DNA of 64,000 bases from the NCBI GenBank assembly GCA_015680685.1, contig MNCI01017655.1, forward strand, positions 1,121,792-1,185,791. Reading direction: 5' to 3'. The notes beneath the pieces were generated by a model that saw nothing but the letters and a program-made list of their open reading frames with translations, ran no database searches and had not been told where the DNA came from. Numbering within the stretch: position 1 is the stretch's first letter; each line of letters opens with the position of its first letter. The position numbers and the translations under genes were made by a program. Positions 34,521 through 45,599 of the stretch are shown piece after piece. This DNA is from Gnetum montanum (taxonomy: Eukaryota; Streptophyta; Gnetopsida; Gnetales; Gnetaceae).

Positions 34521-34829
34521 GAGGGGCTCTTGTTTGAACTCATCAAGGATTTCCAACTTCCCCTAGTTGATATTTTCGATGTTAGTACTTGGAAGTTAGT
34601 GATGGACTTACTCTAATGCATCTATGCTATTAATATAAGCACAAGTCAAGCTCTTAGTTGGTTCCATGCATAAAGTTGAATTGCTCTCTTGGTCAGCTAT
34701 CAACCACTAGGTGCCTTCCTATTTTATGGTTGCTATATATAGGCATCTTTGTATGTTAGTTACTTGTGCACATTGGTTGCATGCAAGCAATGTTAAACGT
34801 CATAAAAACTAGGACTTCTGCACATAGAT

Positions 34830-35400
34830 GCACCTTGTGTCACTATATGCAATGCATAGAAATTTTTTCTTCTCAATCTTCCCAAATGTATTTTCTTTTG
34901 ATATCTCTAGAAAAAGATCATGTATTCCTAGGTGTGCATCAATTGTACTCAGCCATGCTCTTTCCATTATGATTAGGAAGTCCCCCTTCTAGATGTTGAA
35001 TTGGATAACTAGGAAATAGGCTAGATACGACCACCCACAAATAGTGGTGACAATGTCCTCCACTAGTCCCAATGGGATAATGATGGACTGGTTGGCCAAC
35101 TCTAAATGAATATTACTCTTCTTTAGTGGAGGTAGGTTCTAGGCTTTATACATTTATTGAAAGATTAAGTTAACACCAAAACCTGAATTTAAAAGAGCTT
35201 TGCAACTCTCATTTCCTACAATTTGAAAATATATAAGAGGACTTCTAGGATTAGAGAATTTTCTAGAAAGATGACTAGCTTTATTCCAATCAGTGATGCC
35301 ATGGGTTAACATAATAGTATGCGTTGAATGTAGTTTTTGGTTCGAAGGAAGCTCTAAAGATTTGAACAATGGTGAGGCATTTGAAAAATTAGCTGCTTGT
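34830..35400 (-). pseudogene. Aspartic protease of copy F
   Basis: The active site reads ALLNSGFGVNLIF, so the catalytic Asp is Asn (copy A keeps Asp but loses the Ser). It is flanked by the same KASHLSRKFSNPRSPLIY stretch as in A. Confidence 0.75.
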
Positions 35401-35459
35401 GGTTATAAGGACTTGGTTGGACTATTGGTTCTAAAGAAAGGTCTTTTCTTTGTGTGGTT

Positions 35460-37836
35460 GTCTGAACCAATAGTAGGTTGAATATTGACAATCCTTGTAA
35501 TGTTACATTGCTACCGTTGGGCCGAAAGCTCATCCTGCATAGTTGAAGTAGGTGGTAATGAAGCTGAGGGTGGAAGAGGTGTAGACAAATGAGAAGGATA
35601 GTATGGGTGTAGAGCATCACCCCTAGGATAAGAAGTTCTATAATACTTGGGGGTTTGGTAGTGAGGCTAAAGAGCGATGTGACTACTAGAGTCATGTGGA
35701 GAGATTAACTGCTAAACATAATACTCATATGGGTTAGGCTAGTGGTAAGGGTACTATTGACATGGTGGTGGCATTCCCCATGATTGTGGGTGTTCCCACC
35801 ATCGATATTGTTCATTTAGTTGTGGTGGAGCTCCACTTAGATAATATGTCTATGATTGGTGGAACTACCTTGGATTACCTTGAGAATAAGGTAATCTTCT
35901 GGGTGTTTGCCATCTGTTCAATCATGGATTTAGTGCATACACCCTAAACTCTTGAGGATGTGACACTACTGGGCAACATCCCTTAGGATGGTCATATTGG
36001 AAAATTTCACATCTGCCATCATTGTTTGTGTCCAAATCCACAACCTCTTCAATGATGGCAACCTTTCCCTTACCCTTGTTATGTGCATACTCAGCTTCTT
36101 TCTTTTTCCTTCTCTCTTGGTCACTACTTTGTTCTCTAGAATCCTCTACCATTTTTAATATGGTTTGAAATTTGTCATCTACGGAGTTTCACATTTGATC
36201 CATCTTTGCTGATACTTCTGATGCAAATTTTTGAATAGGCAAAGTCTTTCTATTCATCATCTCTTCAAGTGATGACTCTTCTTCATCTTTGCAAAATCTA
36301 ATTTCCTTCTTTTGGAGGAAAGGATATCTGTTGTACTCCTCCACACTTTCTATTTTCCTCAACTCACCTTCCTCCTTGGCAACTTGCTCCAACAATCTTT
36401 GTATTTGATGGGCTCTGAGCTTAGATAGCCTTCCTTGGGCATAAGTCCTAAGGGTTCTTCATGTTCTGTACCTAATCTCATCTACGAGATGACGTAGTTA
36501 TTCCTTTTGTGAGTAACCATGGCCTAGGAAATGATGTAATAATGAATAATATTGGCCCATGGTAGCATCCAAGGGTTTGTGTCCTCCTTGTTTCCATCCT
36601 TAGATTTTCTTATGTAGGTTGGACATTCAGGAGTACATCTTATACTTATTATTGAATAGCTCTAACATGGTACTCCATCAACGAATGGATTTTGGTTCTA
36701 AGAACTAGTACTAGCTCTCTACTTCCTTGATCAATGTTCATGAAAACATCTTTAGATTTTTCCATTCATGTTCTATGTTTTGCAAGGTACATGCATTATG
36801 GAATGCTTCTAGATGGTTTTGAGGATTAGCATTGTATCCCCCTTCAAATCGTGGGATGTTATTCATGTCTAGTCTTTTAATCCTACTATCTTTTTGGTGC
36901 CTTATTGGAATCCTAACATCCTCTGTTATATCTAACATACTTTGAGTAGCAAGTAGGGGTTCATCATGATTATGTTATCTATGGCATCTATGATGCCTAT
37001 GTTCTTCCCTACTCTCACTTATTTCGTGATGTGTCTCTCTAGAATGCCCTCATCCCCTTTCTCTACTATTTGGTCGATGATTTCTATTTCACCTACCATT
37101 GTCCTCATGGTATTTCCCTTTGTGACTACATTCAGATCCTGAAGGAGAGGGGGAAGGAGATGATGAAGGTAAAGAGGAAGGAGGATTGGCACTATGACGA
37201 TTCCTATCACCTTCTCTTTGGTGGTCGTGGCCTTGGTTGTGCTTACGATCAGAATGTTTGTTATTATTATGTGTTCTTGTTCCTTTTCTGAACCCTTTGT
37301 GTCTATTGGCACTAGAGCCTAGGTTATGAATAGTTAAGTGAAGATTCTAATACACAACTCCTTGACCAAAGCCAACGAGAGGAACATCATTTTGTAGAAA
37401 ACCTCCCGAGACAGGTTCACCATCCTTGTTTTTTCTTAGGACATATGGGACATCCTAAGATCACTTTCCCTTCATGGTTTTGTAATGTCTCTCCTATTAT
37501 AGATCTCTCTGGCACTATGCCTCCATGGGTTGATAATCTCTTGAATCTTTCTCATCCACAACATACTCTAACTATAAGTGCTACATACCAATTCATGTAA
37601 GAGCATGAAGAAGCATGCTTGGGATTAAGCGATTGGGAGGTAACACTATCTTACCTTCTAAATCATGCTATCATAGTTGTTCATCCTAGTGGAGGATAAA
37701 GGCAAGGTCTGGTATACACTCATCAGGATGAGTGCATACCATGTGAAACTATTAGGGCACTGGCAGATCATCATGTGCACCCCACCTCCAATTATTCATG
37801 GTGTCAGACCTAGTTGGTGAAGCACTCTCATAAGAA
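35460..37836 (-). pseudogene. gag of copy F
   Basis: The gag core is at about 36940-36660 (SRIKRLDMNNIPRFEGGYNA, EAESWYWSL). A charged helix LLEQVAKEEGELRKIE lies at about 36395, and a Cys/His cluster CEIFQYDHPKGCCP (one Cys to Phe) at about 36010. A His/Arg-rich region lies upstream (37000-37300). The 5' end is lost in the N gap at 37837. Confidence 0.8.
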
Positions 37837-37868
37837 NNNNNNNNNNNNNNNNNNNNNNNNNNNNNNNN
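37837..37868. other. Assembly gap (32 N) at the F/G3 boundary
   Basis: Left flank is the gag leader of F; right flank is about 125 bp short of the expected end of a G LTR. The gap therefore hides at least that LTR end, the primer site of F and part of LTR D. Confidence 0.75.
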
Positions 37869-38959
37869 TAGTTAATGTGAGTATGTGTGTGTGCTGTTGT
37901 GAAAAATGAAAAGATTGGGTTGTGTGTAAAACTATAAATGACTTATCTTAAAGAGATTCAGCCAACTTTGCAAAGTACTATGAGTTGTTGAGAGTTCTCA
38001 TTTTTTTCAATTTCCTAGTCTATGTGATGCTTATAACACCTACTTGTAACAAATAAAGTTTTGCAAAAACATTTGAGCACGACTCTGTGAATCTAGCTCT
38101 AATTTTCCCTAGAGAAAGAGATAGTTCCACAAGAAAACTAGAAAGAGAGTGAGATTCAATAGAAATAGAAAGAAGAGAAAAAGAAAGCAGATTTGTGTAA
38201 AGATCTTAAATGTTTAAACAAGGTAAAATGATACGAGTAAACACTTCGCAATAAATCTATCCCAAATTCAATAACTATGAATTATTTAGGCTTCCAAGGC
38301 TCAAATAAGCAATTTCATCAAGACATTCCTACTATGCTATCCAAAAAAAATGTTGCATAAACTATCATGTATGAGACTCTATTTTGGCTAGATAATGAAT
38401 GTGAACAATTGCATTCAACAGAACCTTCAAAAGACTTGACAATTTCTAATTGAAATACCACAGAGATTCACTTTAACGATAAAGGAAGCTATTCTGGTCC
38501 TATCAAACTACCAAAGATTTTCTGAACCCTCTTGACTATTGAATCATTCAACAGCTTGACTACAATTAGAGGCTCTCTTACAATAATCTCAATAGTGGTT
38601 CTTATACATTGCACAATAATAAAATTCACTACTAAAATTCTCTTAAGGCTTTCAAACACAAGCTCTTCTATGGCAAAATTTTAATAAAAATTTTCTATCA
38701 TGCAACAAGAACAATAAGAGCAATCTAAAAATCCCAAAATTATTTGCCAAGCATGATACTATCTAAACCACTAGCTAAACAATTTAAACAAAATAAAAAA
38801 TAAACATAACTCACAAGACTATAACAAAGAGGCTGAAATGTTTTCTTTAGCAAATCATCTTACAAACAATCTTTCATAATGTCTTCTTTTCAAATGCTCT
38901 TTCCTCTTAGCCATCAAGACCCAAAGTGAGACCTCCCTCCCCTTCCTACCCTTGAAGCC

Positions 38960-38967
38960 CTTTTATA
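38960..38967 (-). promoter_or_regulatory. TATA box of G3
   Basis: TATAAAAG on the minus strand in accctataaaagggctt, equivalent to 15083 and 59273. Confidence 0.6.
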
Positions 38968-39451
38968 GGGTCTCATAGGTAGTTAGGTAAGTTACAAACA
39001 TTTTGGGTGGTTATAACCACCATAGAGATAAAAAATTTGTAGTTAACAAGTGTTCCATTTAGTTGCCAAGTAGCCTACTTGGTGGTTATAAGCATCATGG
39101 GAAATTAAAATTTAGTTGTAACCACTAAGGGAAGTTATCACCACCATGATATTAAAAATTGCAATGGACACTTATTCCATACACATATAACATTGAACAA
39201 CTACCCTATAACTTATCTTTCCTTTTGAAATAATAACAATATACCCTTTTCTTTTCTTTAAACAAAGAAAAATGAAAATCAAATTAAATTTGATTAAAAA
39301 GGTTTACATCCTATTGGTTATGCCACTAGGTGACGAGGCTTCGTGTTAGCCATTAGGACATCATAATTATTGGAAATGGCCAACGATAAATTAAGAATGA
39401 TTGGTGGCTCCCTCATTGGTGGGAGAAAAAGTGCCTGAAATGTCGGCAACA

Positions 39452-39970
39452 TCAACGTCCATGTCCATGTCCATGTCCATGCTCCAGCTCAAAAATGCCC
39501 TGGCTTGCATCTGTGGCTACTGCTAAACCTCTTCCTATTCGTTGTCTTTTTGTTTGACTATAATGGCCATGAACTGCCACCACTGTAATCATCATCATCA
39601 GCAGTGGCCATAAAGTGCCATCTCTGTCTCTAGCAACGGCTCTGCTGAAATTGCAACCATAGGAGTTGGCATGGGCATGGAGCCAACATTTCCATGAAAT
39701 GGTCACCGCAATTGCAATTATATTGATGGCCATCATTACCTTGGCTACTCCCTAGCCCTCCCTTCACAATTGACTACGTTCGGCATAGTGGAAACAATTG
39801 CAGATCCATGTGCTGAGTTTGCAGCATGAGCCGGCGATGTGAAGAACAAATACCAGAGAATCCCAAGGCACTCTGCTACTCCCATGGCAGTGGCACAAGT
39901 GTTTCAATCCATGGTGAACTCCATCTTGGGCAATGGCATCTATGATTTTACGAAATGGTAGGATGGCCAT
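39452..39970 (-). pseudogene. Unidentified coding-like cargo in G3
   Basis: Two minus-strand open stretches, MAILPFRKIIDAIAQDG... (39970-39764) and MMAINIIAIAVTISWK... (39736-39452). The second ends in a GHGHGHGR repeat from a (gtccat)4 microsatellite at 39457-39480. The base composition is richer in G+C than the surroundings, as with the other cargo. The family is not recognised. Confidence 0.35.
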
Positions 39971-40193
39971 TATTCATGTTTTAACTTAAATCCTTCAATG
40001 ATTTGCTTTACATTATTATTCCTGCAGCATCGTACTCTTATAACAAAACTTATTAGTGCTATTGCTACCATAAATTCTCATCATTTGATGTGTCACATTT
40101 TGCCAATGTTTAATTCAAATGTCTGGTTCCATTATGAATTGCTTCCCTACTTAGATGCAACATGTTCCATGAAATGGCCAAAATGTGCCAACA

Positions 40194-41016
40194 ACGAGGT
40201 ACCCCTACATCCAACCATATGAATATGAGTGTTCACACACAATCTGGTCAAACTCTAAGGATTAAGTGCTTCTGCGCTTACACAGAACAAGGATGAGTTA
40301 TGTGGTCATTGTCTTTCCAAGCTTACTTGCAAGGCACAATTGTATCATTAAGTAAACTCAAGGTATATGATTTTTATGCTTTTTATATTTTCTATCCTAG
40401 TCTCCTAAGTGCATGCAATGAAAATATTTAATTAACTAATGGGTTTTTATAACTCTAATGTGAAACAAATCCTAACACCAACATTCCTTCCCACTTTCTA
40501 GACACATCCCAAACCGGTGTAACACTACTCGGGTTACCAAATGCAAGTCATTACTAGGTTACCAAGTGTTCCACGCATGCTTGAAGTAGTCGTGCTGAGT
40601 GTGCTAATTCATTGATAATTAACAATTCAATAGAAATAATGTTGATTAACTAATGAAAGCATCAAATAATAGTAAATAACATTAAATGCAATAATTAAGC
40701 TATTCTGAATGCTGAAAGGTTTATCATAAATTTCATCTTTATTTCTAAACACAAGCGGTGCTTAGGTACACAATGCTCAAATAAAGATCCATTCACTTTA
40801 TGACTTCTACTGTGAGCACTCAAAAATAATTCTAACTCTTGAAAGGAAAAACTACAATAGTTCAGCTAAAGGACTATGAAAAACTATGCAAAACCAAGTG
40901 CCCCTATCTCTTATTTATGGGAAACATTATAGGCTCTGACATCGCATGTCCGATATTGCTTTAACATCTCTAATATCAAGGGTCCAATATTGAGGATCCA
41001 ATATCAAGATTCATCA
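40194..41016 (-). repeat. LTR D (5' LTR of F, low end removed by G3)
   Basis: Matches LTR B from gaggtacccct (40196) to ttcatca (41016). The terminal tgatgagtgg is missing because G3 is inserted there. Confidence 0.82.
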
Positions 41017-41024
41017 AGTGCCAA

Positions 41025-41108
41025 TGTCCAACCATAAAAGTCACAAGCATTCATGGATGGGCAATGAAGTACCCCTATGTCCAACCATAAAAGTCACAAG
41101 CATTCATG
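41025..41108. repeat. Tandem duplication (period about 53 bp) at the edge of LTR E
   Basis: tgtccaaccataaaagtcac and the following aagcattcatg occur at 41025 and again at 41078. Confidence 0.8.
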
Positions 41109-41904
41109 CACAATCTAGTTGAATTCCATGGATGGGACTAGTTATGCATCTAAATAGTTATACTTTGATTACAGTTCACTATCTTCCCACTTGGACTAGT
41201 GGTAGCTTTGTCACATATGGTTTAGTCTAAATTAAGGTATATGATGTTGTCTAACTCTATGATACTCCTAATGACAATAAAGAGGTAGATTAACTAGGCT
41301 AGTGAGCAATGGACAATAAGATCTAAACTATCCTACGTGTAATGAGTAATTGTCCCCAATTGTCCATACACACCTTGGACTTCATATAACTACGTTGGTA
41401 TTGCCAAGTGTACATCACTAGGTGTGCCAAATGATACACTACTGGATTACCAAGAACTTACACTCAAGCACTCGTGATTAAGTCATATTCATTCCACTTA
41501 ATGATAAGAATAGTAAATAGAAATAAACGAAAATACTAACTAAGAAAATAGTAAATAATTAACAATTAAAAACAATAATAATCTAAGTGAATGCTACAAT
41601 GATGGGAGTAATCTCGATCTTTATTTCTAGTCATGTAATGTGTTCAAGTACACCACACTCAAACAAAGGTGTCATATGATTACAAACATTACATTACACA
41701 AATGCACTAGGAATAGTAGAACTTGAATTAAAAAATCTAAGAAAAAATGTCAAAAACTAATAACTAAAACTATATTCCAACCATGCATCCAAGTGTTTTA
41801 TTTATGAGCTAGCACAGAAGAGATGATATTGAATATCCAACATCATTTCTTGGGATCCAATATCATGTATCCAATATTGGGGCTAACATAAACATGACTC
41901 ATCA
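41055..41904 (-). repeat. LTR E
   Basis: About 850 bp, minus-oriented, from actcatca (41904) down to gatgggcaatgaag (about 41055). It is the intact paralogue of LTR C and shows the empty site of G1 near 41240. Neighbouring internal sequence is not recognised. Confidence 0.8.
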
Positions 41905-42690
41905 TCAATGCATTGATTTAAGTGAAAAATATGTGGAAATAATTTTCAAAATTTTAATTTGGTAACCTAGTAATAAAAATTCCATAATTAACCATGCTCG
42001 ACCTGAGGTAAAACTAGAATGGATGACCTCTTAGGAAGTCTCATTCTTTGCACCAAAGGTCATTAACCTTAGAAGCCATAACTTTTAATTTTGGGAGCCT
42101 TTTCAAAAAATGAAGAGTCATTTCCTATAAATTTCAACCTTCTAGATACAATGGTAAACTCAAATCTACCCCTTGGAACTATAAGAATTAGTTTTCACCC
42201 TTTTCCCAATATAGTGCCTGAAAACACTCAAAACTTTAATTTTAGCATAATTCAAGCATATAATATCCATTTTCAACATATGACTAGAAATTTTCAACAT
42301 TTTTCATTCTTCTAGAATCAATGGTAAGGTCATATTTATCATCTAAGTACCTAATAATTTGATGATATCATGAAACTATGCCTTAAAAGTCAACAACATA
42401 AGGATAACTAATCATGCCTTGTTCAGAAAATAACCTTCGTAGATAGCCTTAAGGTCTCTAAGGCATGTCATTAGTTACACTATTGGAGTTAGTGTCTTAT
42501 AGGGGGTAGAAAGGCTATTAAGAATTAGATAATGTAGTAATGATGTATTAGTATCAATTCAATTGATGATTAGTTGGAAAATCAATTAATGAACAAAAGC
42601 GATCAAGAAGATGTATATCAATCCATCTTGCAATCAACATACATGATAGAACAACATGGAGACTCAAAATATCATTTTGAAAAAATGTAT
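41905..42690. other. No gene recognised
   Basis: AT-rich sequence between LTR E and the CCR4-like pseudogene. A 74-codon plus reading at 42091-42315 has no known family. A piece at about 42010-42060 resembles a reversed tRNA arm. Confidence 0.4.
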
Positions 42691-43815
42691 GAAACTCATA
42701 AAGAGAAATGATCTAGAGGAGAATCCAAGAATGAGAATGAAATTTGTAATATACATTATGCTTCCAAGATCCTTACCAACTGAGAAACATCTACTATGTC
42801 CACCATGGGCTTTGGATTGGCATGAATATCGATATCTATGCATTTTAGTAGAGTTACAAGATTTGGATGTTGATGTTTTATGCCTATAAAATTCTTGCCA
42901 TGGGAATTTCTATATCAATTTCAACCAATCCTGGAAAAGATGGGATATAAAGGTATTTATAAGCAAAAAGGTTCTTGGAAAAGTCCTTCTTTTGAACCAT
43001 ATAGATTAGCATAGTGTAAAAATCACATCATGGATGGTTTGAATTAGTACAAAGGTTTGAATGGAGTTTAGAAAATATGATTTTTGAAATTTTAGAACTT
43101 GAATCCATGGAAAAGATAGAACAGTAAATATTTTGGAAAAATCACATACCCTTGGTAGTAATTCTAAAAGTCCATCTATCAGAAAGATGTGTATGCATGA
43201 TTAACACACATTTAATTACCAAACCAACATGTTTAGATGTTAGACTATGTCAAGTAGAATACTTGATTAAGAAAATAGAAGAAAGTTTGAAGAATAAGTT
43301 ATTCCTAAGACATACAGATCTAGTGCCAATTGTCCTTTGTAGAGAGTTCAATGCAAAATTTCGAATGGTGTTTATCAATTCTTAAAATATGGATGTGTAA
43401 AGGGATCTTTGGAAGATGAGCCTGATTTTAAGAAGATGTTTTCATCCATTCAACATAAAATTCCATTGGATAGTGCACATCCTGCTTATTTTGAATCTTC
43501 AAGAGATAAATGAGATTTTAGAATTCAAGAACAAATGATGTTGATGGATAATGCTCATCAAGAATCATAGTTTACCATTTACTCTACTATTATTCATGAG
43601 GATGGATTAACAACATTCTTCATAGAGACTTTAGATTATATTGGGTATAATGTCTGATTCTTCCAAGTTACCAAATTACAAGAGTTAATTTCTAAAGAAT
43701 ATGTGTAGAAGAATCAAGATCAAGCCCTTCCATCCAGAACAATACCATCCGATCATATACCACTTATGGCAGAATTACAATTACTTCCTTTAGTTCATAA
43801 GATTGTTCAAGATTA
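42690..43815 (+). pseudogene. CCR4-type deadenylase (EEP nuclease) pseudogene, intronless
   Basis: Pieces follow in the order of the exonuclease-endonuclease-phosphatase domain of plant CCR4. LCPPWALDWHEYR and ELQDLDVDVLCL are at about 42790-42885. ILEKMGYKGIYKQK is at about 42925. VVILKVHLSERCVCMINTHL (keeping the NTH motif) and LCQVEYLIKKIEE are at 43152-43290. VPIVLCREFNAKF, the GDFN motif with Asp now Glu, is at about 43330. TLDYIGYN is at about 43630. ALPSRTIPSDHIPLMAEL, with the catalytic SDH, is at about 43723-43780. The full protein removes mRNA poly(A) tails. The domain of about 370 codons fits in about 1.1 kb with no intron-sized breaks, so it looks processed. Stops and frameshifts make it dead. 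Identification is by motif, from memory. Confidence 0.72.
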
Positions 43816-44990
43816 GCAAGTATCTTACCCTTACTTTTATCTATAATCTTATTATTTTCTTTATTTTTTAATTTATATTTTAATTAGATAAGTAAAGTAT
43901 CTAAGGTAATGGAAATTAGGAATAAAGAATTTTTCCTACCTTCACTTAAATAACCATATCCAAGTTGAACCTTGTGTCACCCTAGTTAGGATTGATGATT
44001 GGTGGTTGGTAGATCTTAATTCACCTCTTTTCATTATTGTAGAAAATGAAGTATTACGAAAGTAATATTTAATTTTCCATATATTTTTCTGACATATATT
44101 TTGTTGCAAAATAAGATAGAAATAGCTTCAAGTTCAAAGGATAAATCAAATTATTGGAGCATAGGATCATAATAGAAAGCATTAGAGCTGGAAAAAGATA
44201 ATGAACATGGACTCATTCAAGGAAAAATGAAACCTAAGTGGGGTAGATTGCCATGTCCACATTTCCAAATGATACTACTTCATAATGAAGATGGTGTCTT
44301 TTCATAGCAAGTGTTATTTTTATCATAACAAGACTCGAAAGGGCAATTGTAATTGAGACCCGAAAAGGTGCATAATAATAATGAACATGTCTCCTAAGGT
44401 AACCTTTATGGATTTGACCTAAGGCATTTATTCCCTCAAAAATTTTTATGTGTGTTTTGCCATCAGGGTGAAAGAACCAACAATGGCTAGGGGAACTCAC
44501 CACAAGCAGGGTTGTGGTAGGGGTTGGCCCTCCAAAAAAAAATTTCATTCTTTTAATTTTTGGCAAGAATGCAAGTAAGGGTTAGTCGTGTTGGGGATGT
44601 AGGAGGTCGTGGGGTGACTACACCCCATGATGTGGTAAGGGCTGCAAGGACATCATGTCCCATCTCACAAACATGTGGTCATAGGGGTTGAGGGAAGGTG
44701 CAGCGTCCAAGGATGCATTTCTTCTATTAGGTAGCACAACCACCAGGATCATCACCACAGTAGGCATCTCGCATGTGCTTTTTCCCATAGCGGTGGAAGA
44801 TGTAGGGGATGTAGGGTGTGGTGAGAATAAAAAGGATAGTGCACAATGCTACTGCATGGTGCTAGGTGGTGGGGAGAATGTTGGGACAATAGCTAAACAT
44901 CGGTTCACTAGCCATGGCCATGACTACACTCCCATCTTGGAGGTGCAGTTGATGCCAAGTGTTCATCAAAATGGCCTATCCAACAATTAG
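43816..44990. other. No gene recognised
   Basis: AT-rich then mixed sequence. A 110-codon minus reading (44566-44234) and a 100-codon plus reading (44688-44990) match nothing I know. The upper end may belong to the decayed 3' LTR of III-b. Confidence 0.4.
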
Positions 44991-44999
44991 TTTTTTTTT

Positions 45000-45230
45000 T
45001 TGGCTATGCTCCATGGAGAGTGTATTTGGCAATTAGAATTTTTTTTTCTTTTTTTGCAATTTGGCACTATGCTCTACAATGTTCCAAATTGTAATCAGGA
45101 TGATCCAAAGTTAGAAAAACAATTTGCTATCTTTCTAGACTATGCTCTTAGAGGTAACCCAGAGTTAGAAAAACTTTGTAATGTTCTGAACCACATTGTT
45201 TGGAGTTAGAAAAAATTTTGAAAATTTTTA
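45000..45230 (-). repeat. Candidate decayed 3' LTR start of III-b
   Basis: Contains tatgctc...agttagaaaaac units (about 45007, 45070, 45140) like those in the III-b 5' LTR at 55230-55790. Ends cannot be set. Confidence 0.35.
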
Positions 45231-45599
45231 TAAATCATACTTAATGCAACAATGCTAACAGTGCAACAACATAACAATGTAAAATGCAATAATGCCTAAT
45301 CTTCAAATCATAATAATGCTAAATCTGCCAAAACATGCAAACTATGATAATGCTAAACATGTGAACATGCAAAATGAGATGCTAATGCTATGCAAAACAT
45401 GTTGTACCCTAGTGAGTACAAGGCACATCAAATGTATTTTATTAAAGTCCTATACCCGTGGGGCCTTAAGATATTTTTACTGACTGATGCTATGTTATGC
45501 TAATTTTGCTAAGTTAAAATTTTAATGTATCTTTCTCAAAAATTACATCCAATGTATGTGTACTAACACTTAGTTTGTTGCTTTTGCAATTGTAGGATG

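Larger units (their letters stand above)
37869..40193 (-). repeat. G3: solo or partial group G LTR
   Basis: Minus-oriented. It begins at 40193 (tgttggcacattttgg reading down), inside LTR D. The part at 37869-39000 matches the conserved 3' part of G LTRs, with the TATA box at 38960-38967. The middle (about 39100-40160) is cargo unlike G1 or G2. The extreme 3' end is in the gap. Whether an interior is also hidden there cannot be told. Confidence 0.85.
28896..41016 (-). mobile_element. Athila-like gypsy element, copy F
   Basis: Minus-strand element. The 5' LTR D (41016-40194) is broken by G3. The interior at 37836-29699 carries gag, protease, RT/RNase H and integrase. The 3' LTR is B (29698-28896). 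It is collinear with copy A from about 30620 to 37836. Better preserved than A in places (the RT active site keeps FIDDFS) but still full of stops. Confidence 0.82.

Noticed and set aside
44234-44990. Open frames of 110 and 100 codons as possible genes
   Set aside because: No motif, no paralogue in the window, and simple-sequence parts. Not enough to call coding.
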